In this document: piece after piece, positions 35,171 through 45,012 of the stretch
Layout of the letters: every line of letters begins with the position of its first letter
Position numbering within the stretch: the stretch's first letter is position 1
DNA from: Rhineura floridana
Lineage: Eukaryota > Chordata > Lepidosauria > Squamata > Rhineuridae
NCBI RefSeq assembly: GCF_030035675.1
Contig: NC_084487.1
Span: 65,669,986-65,733,985, forward strand
Direction of reading: 5' to 3'
Length of the DNA: 64,000 bases
The notes under the pieces: generated by a model
The model's database searches: none
What the model saw: the letters and a program-made list of their open reading frames with translations, nothing else
Told to the model about the DNA's origin: nothing
Position numbers and translations under genes: made by a program

Positions 35171-35552
35171 TCTGGTTAGAAGTAGAAAGAAAATAAAGTG
35201 TCTTTTTGTACAACATGCAATCAAGTTAAGGAATTCAGGGCTGGATGGCCACTAATTTGGATGGCTTAAAAAAAAAAGATGCATCTATGAAGGATTATGT
35301 GTATCAAGCACATGATAGCTAAATGGAATCTACATTCAGAGGCTGTATACCTCTGGTTGGCACATCCTGATTTGCTTATGGGCATTTGAAGTAATTTGTT
35401 TGGCTGCTGTTGAAGACAGAGTAGTTATGTTCAGATGTAATGCTAAACCATGGTGGTATATTGTGTGAATGAACAGCTATAGGTCACATACTCTCTTGTC
35501 CCATGCAATCAGAAGCAAGGGACACGTTTGGGAGATATTTGGGAGCTATTTG

Positions 35553-35936
35553 TTGTTGTTATGTGCCTTCAAGTCGATTATGACTTATGGCGACCCTACG
35601 AATCAGCGTCTTCCAAGAGCATCTGTCAAGAACCACCCTGTTCAGATCTTGTAAGTTCAGGTCTGTGCTTCCTTTATAAAATCAATCCATCTCTTGTTTG
35701 GTCTTCTTCTTTTTCTACTCCCTTCTGTTTTTCCCAGCATTATTGTCTTTTCTAGTGAATCCTGTCTTCTCATGATGTGTCCAAAGTATGATAACCTCAG
35801 TTTCATCATTTTAGCTTCTAGTGATCGTTCTGGTTTAATTTGTTCTGACACCCAATTATTTGTCTGTTTTGCAGACCATGGTATCCGCAAAGCTCTCCTC
35901 CAACACCACATTTCAAATGAGTTGATTTTTCTCAGG
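35553..35936 (-). mobile_element. BovB LINE 3' fragment
   Basis: The minus strand reads KINSFEMWCWRRALRIPW, then LRLSYFGHIMRRQDSLEKTI and RKRRRPNKRWID, the BovB C-terminus. The 3' terminus GTTGTTATGTGCCTTCAAGT lies at 35553-35575. 5' truncated at a G-rich run near 35936. Confidence 0.9.
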
Positions 35937-36616
35937 GGGGGGAGGGCAGAGAGGTGCCGGGGCTGAAGCGGCCCAGAGATCACCAAGGTTGCCTGGCCCA
36001 GAAGGCCCTGGTGTTGAGGCTGGGTGGGGCGGCTTCGGGGGGAAATGGAGGCAGGTGCTCTGCACAGTGCTCATGCTTATTGCTTAGGAGGAGGTGCTCT
36101 CTTCCTTTATTTTTATTTTTTTTATTTTTCTGGTCCTCCCCTCCCTCCTGCTGCCTGTTGGTCCTATATAAGGCCTCGTAAAGTAGAAAGGCAATTGCTG
36201 CCTACATTCACCCTGCTTGTATGGCCATAAATATTAGGGGACACCCACTGCAGTAGCCAGCCAACACATAAAGTTGCAGTGCCTTATGGATAACTTTGTG
36301 GATGATCCCCAGTCAAGTCTTAGCAACAGCACAATGCTGACAGGCAGTTGCCAACTGCTTGCCTAGAATGCCCTCCCTTGTCCTTAACATGGCTGCAACC
36401 ATATCTACTCAGAAGTAAGTGCTATTGAGTTCTATGGGGCTTAGTTCCTTAATAAGCATGTTTAAAGTTGCTGCCTTCAGGGGCATCCATCTGTGCTCCC
36501 ATCTAACATCTCTGCAACACTAGGCTCCTTTCTTCCAATAATGGCCTGGCCTGAGGGCACGTAAACCCTTCTTGCCAGAAGCAAGTAAGCGAGATTAAAT
36601 GTTCCCTAAAGGCATT
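35937..36616. other. Unassigned GC-rich then mixed stretch
   Basis: G-rich to 36080, then a TCTGGTCCTCCCC block with CTATATAAGGCC near 36166. A dispersed short repeat lies at 36385-36475. No gene recognised. Confidence 0.35.
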
Positions 36617-36801
36617 GAACTGTGACCTGACAGACCAGGGTTCGAGTCCTCAGACAGCCATGAAGCTCACTGGGTGACCTTGGGCCAGTCACTGCCTCTC
36701 AGACTCAGAGGAAGGCAATAGTAAAACACCTCTGTCTGAATACTGCTTACCATGAAGACCCTATCTGGGATCAACTTGAAGGCAGTCCATTTCCATTTTG
36801 C
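36617..36801 (+). mobile_element. Sauria-type SINE
   Basis: B-box GGTTCGAGTCC, then CCATGAAGCTCACTGGGTGA, CTCTCAGACTCAGAGGAAGG and the 3' end ATCAACTTGAAGGCAGTCC. The tRNA head is truncated. It sits inside the composite hAT-like element. Confidence 0.85.
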
Positions 36802-36921
36802 ATCACCCTAAGCTTGTGAGAAAGAATGACCTTGTCACTTCAGATGGACCTAGGAACACCCTATTTTAGGTAAGATTTCTATTTTAATCTCCAGAGAATT
36901 TTTTTTGAATGGCATGCTCCA

Positions 36922-39083
36922 GACTTCCGGGAAGGGTGACTTAGCCTGTGCCTGCTTTTGAGACGGGCTCCTGCCTCAAAAGAAGCTTATTCAGATATAT
37001 CAGTCAGATTTTTTTTTTTTTTGACTGATTAAACTTCTCCCGGGTAGGGAGAAACGAAGAGATTAACCTCAAAGCCTATTTTTGTTGGGACGACCAGATC
37101 TCATTAATTTGTGGGACGAGGTCCAGCCGACGAAGGTGGGACGGATTTTCAACAATCAAGCTCTATCTGATAAAGCGAACGTTCATCTTTTCTTCAAAGA
37201 GAGAACGCACTAACAGGCAAGCACCCTTCTTTCTATATTTTTCTTTTACTTGACTTAAATTGTTGCTGTTTAAAAGAGATTTGCCAGATTGATCAGTTTT
37301 TGACATCTCACCGGGGAGCCATAACTTCTCTCTGCTATTCACTAATTAATAGCTTATCTCTGTTTTTGTTGCAAAAAGCTGTCCTGGATTTGCACCCTAA
37401 AGATATACACGGAAGAGGGATTTCTATTCCTGATTTTTATTCTGAAGAATATTATATTGTCTGAGATTACTTTTTTCCTAGTTCATTTTATTTTGACGAA
37501 TCTGTTTTCTCACAACGCCATTAATTGTTTCGATCCTGGGAACTGCATTTTGTTTACTTAAGCATGGAGAGATAAGGCTGTCTGTTCTGTTTACGCTGTG
37601 ATGTCACCAAGTTTGGAGTATTAACCCAATTGTTGCTGAAATAAGAAGTGGTTCTTTTATATTTTTCTTTTAAAATGGCAATTAAGAAAGTGGCTGAGAA
37701 CCTGGAAGTATCTATGTTTCAGAAAATAATGGATGAAATTGAGATAACGAAACGAACCCTGCGACAGGGTTGTAAGGAGCTGAAAATTGAAATGAGCAAA
37801 ATGATAGGGGTCCCTGTGAGAGAGGAGACTCTGGAGACTGGAACAAACGTGGAACAGGAAAAAGACCTGCGACAGGGTTGTAAGGAGCCGAAAATTGAAT
37901 TGAGTAAAATGACACAGGAGCTTAAAGAAATAGGGGTCCCTGTGAGAGAGGAGACCCTGGAGACTGGAATAATTGAATTGAGCAAAATGTCACAGGAGCT
38001 TAAAGAAATAGGGGTCCCTGTGAGAGAGGAGACCCTGGAGACTGGAATAATTGAATTGAGCAAAATGTCACAGGAGCTTAAAGAAATAGGGGTCCCTGTG
38101 AGAGAGGAGACCCTGGAGACTGGAACAAACGTGGAACAGGAAAAAGATTTGAAGCTTATGGATTTTAGAAATAAAATCTATTGTTTGGAATTTAATGTTA
38201 TCTCTGAAGAAACTAAGGAAGATTCTAGAGAGAAAGTTATCAATGGCATGGATAATCTTCTGGACTGGAATGATGTGATGGATGGAATTAACTGCAGCCA
38301 TGTGACAATGGAAAAACTTTCAAGAGATGAGCCAGTGCATTTTGAAAAAAAGAACAGAGATATGATCTTACAGCAGTATTTCAGCAACCTATTCAGAATG
38401 GTTGGCAAGATAATATCTGGGATAGAGGTAATTCCCATCAGACTCTTATTGTATGACTATGGTTATGACAGCAAGATTATTATGGAATACTGATAATGGA
38501 AGATTGGACACTGAAATTACTGGATTTAACAGGACTATCGGAAGATTGGACACTGAAATTACTGGATTTAACAGGACTATCGAAGATGGAAGATGGAAGA
38601 TGGAACTAATAGGGATAATAGAATAATGGCTATTGAAATTATTGAACCTAACAGATTCTGATGAGACGGATTGTTTGAAATGTTTATTTTGACTATGGTT
38701 ATGACAATAAGATTATTATAATTAGTAATGAGATGGATTAATTAATATGCTTATTTGGAAAAAAATTGATAGATATATTTCTTAAAGAACTGAAACCTCT
38801 CTTTGACTTTTTGTGGAAAGAACAAAGTAATGTTTATGAGATCTGATGATTAAGTAAGATAACTATTGGAGGAAAGTGATTTTATAATATGATTTAAGAG
38901 ACAGGATTGTTATATATTATAGACTTATAACTGATTTGATATGTGACAAATGGGAAGTCAATATTTTATTCTTTATTTTTTTTTCTTTTTGTTCAATTAT
39001 TTTTGATTTTGTTTTTTGTCTTTGAATGTTTAGTTTTGTATGTTGTATGAAAATTTGAATAAAAAAATTATTAAAAAAAAAAA
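36922..39083 (+). mobile_element. Half-L1 (HAL1-like) retroelement, complete copy 1
   Basis: A 2,162-base unit flanked by a perfect 16-base duplication TGAATGGCATGCTCCA (36906-36921 and 39084-39099), ending in A-rich sequence. It has a 5' region of about 750 bases, one ORF1-like frame (37675-38493), and a 3' region. In the 3' region, 38750-38820 reads KKLIDIFLKELKPLFDFLWK, matching the final residues of an L1 ORF2. No reverse transcriptase or endonuclease is present. The whole structure matches the second copy at 53300-55168, so it is a propagating family derived from L1 by internal deletion. Confidence 0.85.
37675..38493 (+). CDS. L1 ORF1p-like protein of the half-L1 element
   Basis: An uninterrupted frame of 272 codons. 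I chose the ATG giving MAIKK because copy 2 has MTIKK at the same place. The N-terminal half (residues about 10-165) is charged and predicted coiled coil. Inside it, a 26-residue unit with ELSKMSQELKEIGVPVREET is repeated about three to four times in tandem (78 bases each). The C-terminal half (YCLEFNVISEE..., MEKLSRDEPVHFEKKNRDM, IPIRLLLYDYG) follows copy 2 and has the length and order of an L1 ORF1 RRM plus C-terminal domain. It probably binds RNA and chaperones the element's RNA, with L1 enzymes supplied in trans. The frame is open, but the last residues differ from copy 2. Confidence 0.7.
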   Translation: MAIKKVAENLEVSMFQKIMDEIEITKRTLRQGCKELKIEMSKMIGVPVREETLETGTNVEQEKDLRQGCKEPKIELSKMTQELKEIGVPVREETLETGIIELSKMSQELKEIGVPVREETLETGIIELSKMSQELKEIGVPVREETLETGTNVEQEKDLKLMDFRNKIYCLEFNVISEETKEDSREKVINGMDNLLDWNDVMDGINCSHVTMEKLSRDEPVHFEKKNRDMILQQYFSNLFRMVGKIISGIEVIPIRLLLYDYGYDSKIIMEY

Positions 39084-39127
39084 TGAATGGCATGCTCCAA
39101 GCAACTGTGGTTGATACAATGTATCAT

Positions 39128-39745
39128 GCTTAATGATGTCACTAGGGCCCGCCCCGTGACGTCACTAGGGCCCGCCCCGTGACGTCACTAGGGCCCGCCC
39201 CGTGGCGTCACTAGGGCCCGCCCCGTGGCGTCACTAGGGCCCGCCCCGTGGCGTCACTAGGGCCCGCCCCGTGGCGTCACTAGGGCCCGCCCCGTGGCGT
39301 CACTAGGGCCCGCCCCGTGGCGTCACTAGGGCCCGCCCCGTGGCGTCACTAGGGCCCGCCCCGTGGCGTCACTAGGGCCCGCCCCGTGGCGTCACTAGGG
39401 CCCGCCCCGTGGCGTCACTAGGGCCCGCCCCGTGGCGTCACTAGGGCCCGCCCCGTGGCGTCACTAGGGCCCGCCCCGTGGCGTCACTAGGGCCCGCCCC
39501 GTGGCGTCACTAGGGCCCGCCCCGTGGCGTCACTAGGGCCCGCCCCGTGACGTCACTAGGGCCCGCCCCGTGACGTCACTAGGGCCCGCCCCGTGACGTC
39601 ACTAGGGCCCGCCCCGTGACGTCACTAGGGCCCGCCCCGTGACGTCACTAGGGCCCGCCCCGTGACGTCACTAGGGCCCGCCCCGTGATGTCATCACTAG
39701 GGCCCGCCCCGTGATGTCATCACTAGGGCCCACCCCCATTTTCTC
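39128..39745. repeat. 26-unit minisatellite with CRE-like sites
   Basis: Twenty-four units spaced exactly 23 bases apart, then two spaced 26. Each contains ACTAGGGCCCGCCCC. The preceding box is GATGTC in the first unit, the palindromic CRE core TGACGTCA in units 2-3 and 19-24, TGGCGTCA in units 4-18, and TGATGTCATCAC in the last two. Identity within each block is almost complete. It lies just inside the right end of the composite DNA transposon. Confidence 0.95.
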
Positions 39746-39786
39746 AGGTTTTTGGATGGCTCCAACCTGGCAACCCTACCCCCGGA

Positions 39787-39823
39787 ACATCATTGTGCCG
39801 CCAGATGGCCTCTTTCTCAAGGA
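39787..39823 (+). pseudogene. PUSL1-like C-terminal piece (right part)
   Basis: Reads NIIVPPDGLFLKEVEY then TGA, which is the end of the TruA/PUSL1 fold (family signature APxHGLFL.xV.Y). It continues the left part at 32170-32306 in the same phase when the transposon is disregarded. The TGA may be the original stop. The sequence after it (to about 40060) could be old 3'UTR. Confidence 0.6.
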
Positions 39824-40069
39824 GGTGGAGTATTGAAAAGTCGTCTTGGAGACTGAAACAACAGAGGCGGAAGGGTAGCCTTGTTGAATGCACCATGGCT
39901 TAAGACAGGACTGTCTTCCAAGTTGTTGGAACAGAGCGGGGCAGGGGATAAGTGGGGAAGTGTGATGGAATTTGCTGTGTTGGTATATTTATTTGTTAAT
40001 AATTTGTATTAAGTTTGAGTTTATTTGTATTATGGGTTCATTGTGTACTTTTTATAATACTTCTTGTTT

Positions 40070-40138
40070 TCTTGTACACCGCTTAGAGATATTTTTATAT
40101 ATTAAGTGATATAAAAATAGTGTAAATAAATAAATAAT
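40070..40138 (+). mobile_element. LINE 3' end (L2-like)
   Basis: ACACCGCTTAGAGATATTTT, GTGATATAAAAATAG and an AAATAAATAAATAA tail have the form of an L2-like 3' terminus. No coding. Confidence 0.55.
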
Positions 40139-40261
40139 ATTGATGACAAGTTGCACCAGAATGCATTCAATGGTGCATTCACTACAAGCAATGTGGTGTG
40201 GATAGGCAGCATCTGATTCTGATGCACATCCAGAAACTGGGCTTGCAGTTTCTGATCCAGA

Positions 40262-41003
40262 AAAGGAATATAATAATAATAATAATAATAAAATTTTATT
40301 TGTGAGTCGCCTATCTGGCCGAATTAACGGCCACTCTAGGCGACGTACATGTACATGATAAAATACAATAAAAACCAATAAAAACCACCAACAATAATTA
40401 ATATACCAATATTAAAAGCAACCCACCCCAGAGATCCCATAGGTCTGCCTGAACAGCCAGGTCTTCAAGGCCCGGCGGAAACCTATCAGGGAAGGGGCAT
40501 GGCGAAGGTCAAAAGGAAGGGAATTCCAGAGGGTGGGGGCCACAATCGAAAATGTCCGCTCTCTGGTCCGCACCAGCCTCACTATCTTAACTGGTGGGAC
40601 CGAGAGAAGCTCTTGCGTGGCTGATCTTGTCAGGCGGCATAATTGGTGATGCTGGAGGCGCTCCTTCAGATAAACTGGGCCGAAACCGTATAGGGCTTTG
40701 AAGGTCAATACCAACACCTTGAATTGGGCCCGGTAAACAACTGGCAGCCAGCGTAGATCTACTAACACTAGAGTGATATGATCACGGTGACGGCTGTTCT
40801 TAATTAAGCGTGCCGCCGCATTCTGTATCAGTTGTAATTACCGGACCGTTTTCAAGGGTAACCCCACGTAGAGCGCATTACAGTAGTCTAAGCGAGAGGA
40901 GACCAGGGCATGTATCACCCGTGGGAGCAGATGGGCAGGAAGGTAGGGTTGCAGTCTCCTTATCAGATGTAATTGATACCAAGCTGCCCAGTATATGTAC
41001 ATA
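40262..41003 (-). mobile_element. L2 LINE, 5' truncated
   Basis: The minus strand reads LVSSRLDYCNALYVGLPLKT (about 40900), then LRWLPVVYRAQFKVLVLTFK (about 40750), FSIVAPTLWNSLPFDLR and a RRALKTWLFRQ end (about 40450). The 3'UTR and AAT-rich tail lie at 40262-40400. It is nearly the same sequence as 6350-6889. Confidence 0.9.
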
Positions 41004-41004
41004 G

Positions 41005-41890
41005 AAGTTTGCTTCTGAGCCAAGATCTCTGTACAGATCTGTGCATTCATTTTACACCAATACAAATTATTTCAGTGAGATAGAAGTTGCCCTTCCTATT
41101 TTCAGAGTCAATTGATGGCAGTAGTAAAAAAAACCTTTTCCATGTACTTTCAAGCATTTAGCCCCACTCGTCCTCCATTAACCACATCCATTTAGCATTA
41201 CCACTTCACTCTTTGACCGTGTCTATTTTGAAGAAATGGTTGCAGAGTAGTATTACACTCTGTAGTAGTATTATATAATAAAGAAACTTTCCTCTGAGCA
41301 TGAACAGAATGCATTTGTCTCACTGCTAAAGAACCTCACAAAAACTAAGTAGCAGTGCAGATGACTGGAGCTGTGGCACCTTTCTTTTTAGAAATGAAGT
41401 ATTGTTCAAGTTCCACTTTCCTTGAGAAAATAGCCTGTCTCCCTCCACCCAAAACTTTTAATGATTACTCTACTACTCATATGCCACTGCTAAATCTTAT
41501 GCTGATACTCTCTACCTCAGGGATGGGGAATCTCAGGCCTAGGGTTCAAATTTATTTACCCCTACAAGCAGTTGAAAAAATGAAGTACAGCAGTTGAAAA
41601 ACAAGCTGGAGAAGTGAGAATCTTAATTTCTGGTCATGTATTACATTAAAAATACACCTTGAAAGTTACCTTTTTGGAGGCTGAAATTATTTCCAAAATC
41701 ACAAAAATCTTTTGTGTCACTTTAGAGTTAAGAGGTTAGAAATTTGCAGTTTTAATCAGTGATGAGTGGAGTACAAGTTATATAGCTGAAGTCATTTATA
41801 CCCAGTGAAGTCAGAAGGGGAGCTGGGGAAGAAATCTGGCAGCTGTATGAGGGAGTATCAGGGTTGGGGAGGAGGAACAAAATTTCTACA
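41005..41890. other. No recognisable gene
   Basis: A weak MITE-like CAGGGATGGGGAATCTCAGG block is at 41519-41538. Otherwise unassigned. Confidence 0.35.
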
Positions 41891-41891
41891 T

Positions 41892-41985
41892 TGTTGCTGC
41901 TGCTGCTGCTGCTGCTACTGATAATAATAATAATAATAATAAAAGATTTATAACCAGCCCTTCCTTCCAGTAGGAGCCCAGGATT
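41892..41985 (-). repeat. TGC and TAA microsatellites with L2 3' tail
   Basis: About seven TGC units, then about seven TAA units, then CAGCCCTTCCTTCCAG and TAGGAGCCCAGG, the minus-strand L2 3'UTR block. The TAA run is the L2 tail. Confidence 0.75.
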
Positions 41986-42294
41986 ATTAGAAAATCAAGA
42001 TTATGCCAGGGAGGATCTCTTCATTTGGAAAGGGAAGAGCCATCTGAATTTCAGAGAAATCAGATGAAAAAAATGAGTTACATTTAACATGTGTATTTTT
42101 TTCCCTTTCATGATATACCACAGAATTACAAAAAACAAACATGCTATAAATGGGGTGGGAACATATGATCCCTCATATGACCCTCTTCAACTAGAAACCA
42201 GAACTCAGGGGTGAAACTATGTTTTCTTAACAATGGTATGGTATGTGAAGTAAAATAATATATTTTTTAAATGCTGCCAATGTACAAACTAATA

Positions 42295-42542
42295 CAGTAG
42301 GGCCCCGCTTATACGGCGGGTTAGGGACCAGGCCCCCGCCGTAAAGCGGAAATCGCCATAAAGCGAAACCCATTGACTATAATGGGTCACGTTGCACAAA
42401 AATGACGCCAAAATGCTGCAAAATGCTGCAAAATGCTGCAAATGTGCAAAATTGGCTTTAAAATGGGGAATTTCCCCTAATTGAAAGCCGCCGCATCAGC
42501 GGTACGCCGGAAAACGGAACGCCGTAAAGCAGGGCCCTACTG
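42295..42542. mobile_element. pogo/Tigger-type MITE with TA duplication
   Basis: The ends are CAGTAGGGCCCCGCTT and AAGCAGGGCCCTACTG (inverted, one indel), flanked by TA on both sides (42293-42294, 42543-42544). The 248-base interior has a second inverted layer (ACGGCGGG/GCCGTAAAGC) and three AAAATGCTGC repeats. No coding. A TA target and CAGT start fit Tc1/mariner-pogo elements. Confidence 0.85.
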
Positions 42543-42689
42543 TACTACTACAGCATTTTTTAATCTGATTTCTCTTTAAATTGGAAGACATCTACCTCAT
42601 GGAAGAATTCCACCATTCTAGGTTTTATTTAGAGAGCACAAATCATCTGAAAGTTAGAAATAAACATTCTACGCAACAACAAATATGTT

Positions 42690-43828
42690 GGGCCCATATT
42701 AGGTGTTTAGGAGGAGTCTTCGTTCGGAGGAACATGGGTGATGCCACCCCAATTTCAGCGATTACGGGCAGAGGGAAATATAGCCATGGGGATGGGGTGA
42801 ATTACCATAGAAGGCGAAGGCAAGGCTATCTGCGCCTTGTTCCTTGCTGCCACTCCTCTCATGGATGGGTTCCTTGCTCATCTGCTGTGCCCACTGGCCT
42901 GTGTGTGTTGTTGTTTAACACCAGATCGGTACATAATAAGACCACTCTCATCCATGACTTGATTGTGGATGAAGGTGCCGATTTGGTGTGCATTACCAAG
43001 ACCTGGGTGGGTGAGCTTGGAGGGGTTGATCTGACCCAACTTTGCCCACCTGGATACTCGCTGCAGTACCAGCACAGGCTGCAGGGATGGGGGGGGAAGA
43101 GTTGCTGTGGTCTACAGAACTTCCATCTCTGTCACCAGGAAACCACTCTGTCTTGGAGCTGGCTGTGAGGGTCTGCACCTGGTGTTGGGCTGAGGAGACA
43201 GGAAACTAGGGTTGCTGCTGGTGTACTGCCCACCCTGCTGCCTGGCAGCTTCTCTGACTGAGCTGGTGGAGGTCATCTCAGCTGTGGCGCTGGAGAAGCC
43301 CAGAATGATAGTGCTGGGTGATTTCAATGTCCAATGCTGAGGCTGCCTCTAGTGTTCTGGCTCAGGACTTCATGGCCTCCATGACGACCATGGAGCTGTC
43401 TCAAGTTGTTACTGGCCCAAAACATAGGGCAGGGCACACCCTCGACTTGGTTTTTGCTCCAGATAGAGGAAGGGGTGGTCTGGAGATAGGGGGAGTGGAT
43501 GTCACCCCATTGTCATGGTCAGATCACTTCCTGGTGAAGTTTAGACTTATGGCTCTGATCCTTCCCTGCAGGGGTGGTGGACAGATTAAGATGGTCCGCC
43601 CCCGGAGCCTAATGGAATCCACTGGATTCTTGAATGCCCTGGGGGAGTTCCCAGTCGATAGAGCAGGTGACCCTGTTGAAGCCCTTGTAACGCTGTGGAA
43701 TAGCGAGGCATGGCAGGCTTTTGACATGGTTGCCCCCGAGTGCCCTTTCCGGCACTATGGAGCCCGGCTTGCACCTTGGTACACCAGTGAGCTAAGGGCA
43801 ATGAAACAGGCAGAACGATGGCTAGAGC
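42690..43828 (+). mobile_element. L2 LINE, long copy: 5' and endonuclease part
   Basis: Plus-strand frames read VLLFNTRSVHNKTTLIHDLI (about 42905) and DLVCITKTWVG (about 42990). They continue with GDFNVQ (about 43320), HTLDLVFAPDRG and PLSWSDHFLVKF (about 43510), the apurinic-type endonuclease of L2. Frame breaks are present near 43100 and 43330. It is interrupted at 43828 by another L2 and continues at 45013. The two parts join in phase at ERWLE / HKWRKM. Confidence 0.85.
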
Positions 43829-45012
43829 CACCTACTTGGTGGACCGTCTCCAGAGAGTAGGGCTTGGGGAGCATTGTTCGACACCCTGGACTCTCCATTG
43901 TGGAGTCCCGCAGGGATCGGTCCTGTCCCCTATGCTTTTTAACATCTACATGAAGCCGCTGGGTGCAGTCATCAGGAGCTTTGGAGTGCGTTGTCACCAG
44001 TATGCTGATGACACGCAACTCTATTTCTCCTTTTCATCTTCTTCAGGTGAGGCTGTTAATGTGCTGAACCGTTGACTGGCTGCGATAATGGACTGGATGA
44101 GAGCTAATAAACTGAGGCTCAATCCTGACAAGACTGAGACGCTGTTGGTGAGCGCCTTCTCTGACCAGATGGTGGATGTTCAACCTGTTCTAGATGGGGG
44201 TACACTCCCCCTGAAAGAACAGGTTTGTAGCTTGGGGGTTCTTTTCGATCCATTCCTGTCTCTCAAGGCGCAGGTGGCCTCGGTGGCACGGAATGCGTTC
44301 TACCACCTTTGGTTGGTAGCCCAGCTACGTCCCTATCTGGAAAGCGACAACCTCGCTTCAGTTGTGCATGCTCTGGTAACCTCTAGATTGGATTACTGCA
44401 ATGCGCTCTATGTGGGGCTGCCTTTGAAGACAGTTCGGAAACTACAGCTAGTGCAAAACGCAGCAGCTAGACTGTTGACGAGGACTAGGCAGTCCGCACA
44501 TATAACACCTGTTCTGGCTCGTTTGCACTGGCTACCTATCTGTTTCCGGGCCAAATTCAAAGTGCTAGTTTTGACTTATAAAGCCTTACACGGCACGGGA
44601 CCACAATACCTAGTGGAACGCCTCTCCCGATATGAACCTACCCGTTCACTACGTTCAACATCTAAGGCCCTCCTCCGAGTTCCGACTCACAGAGAAGCTC
44701 GGAGGGTCGTAACAAGATCTAGGGCCTTTTCGGTGGTTGCCCCCGAATTATGGAACAGTCTCCCTGATGAGGTGCGCCTGGCACCTACACTTTTATCTTT
44801 TCGGCGCCAGGTTAAAACCTTTTTATTCTCCCAGGCATTTTAATTCTATCTTTTAGCTTTTAATGTATATCAGGTCGTTTAATTGTTTAATATGTATGTT
44901 TTTACTGTTTTTGTGATTCTATTGTATTTTATCCTATGTTGTGCACTGCCCTGAGAGCCTTCGGGCTGTGGGCGGTATAGAAATCGAATAAAATAAAATA
45001 AATAAAAATAAA
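43829..45012 (+). mobile_element. L2 LINE, 5'-truncated copy nested in another L2
   Basis: Reads HCGVPQGSVLSPMLFNIYMK (about 43905), CHQYADDTQLYFSFSSSSGE (catalytic YADD, about 43995) and MDWMRANKLRLNPDKTETLL. A clean 251-codon frame to 44843 follows, ending QVKTFLFSQAF. The 3'UTR has CCCTGAGAGCCTTCGGGCTG and an AAATAAAATAAAT tail. It is flanked by a short duplication TAGAGC (43823-43828, 45013-45018). It is the best preserved L2 ORF end in the window, so probably among the youngest. Confidence 0.88.

Larger units (their letters stand above)
32307..39778. mobile_element. Composite hAT-like DNA transposon with 8-bp TSD
   Basis: The ends are TAGGGTTGCCAGG at 32307-32319 and its inverse CCTGGCAACCCTA at 39766-39778. 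A perfect 8-base duplication CCCCCGGA flanks it at 32299-32306 and 39779-39786. Removing the element and one duplicate restores a continuous PUSL1-like reading frame, which supports these borders independently. The 7.47-kb body has no transposase I can recognise. It holds a palindrome array, BovB, an L2 tail, a Sauria SINE, a half-L1 and a CRE minisatellite. Much of the length is therefore later insertions and expansion. An 8-base TSD fits hAT; the superfamily call is an inference. Confidence 0.8.

Noticed and set aside
39128-39745. Possible CRISPR array because of regular repeats
   Set aside because: Units are head-to-tail with no unique spacers, and the sequence is vertebrate. It is a minisatellite.
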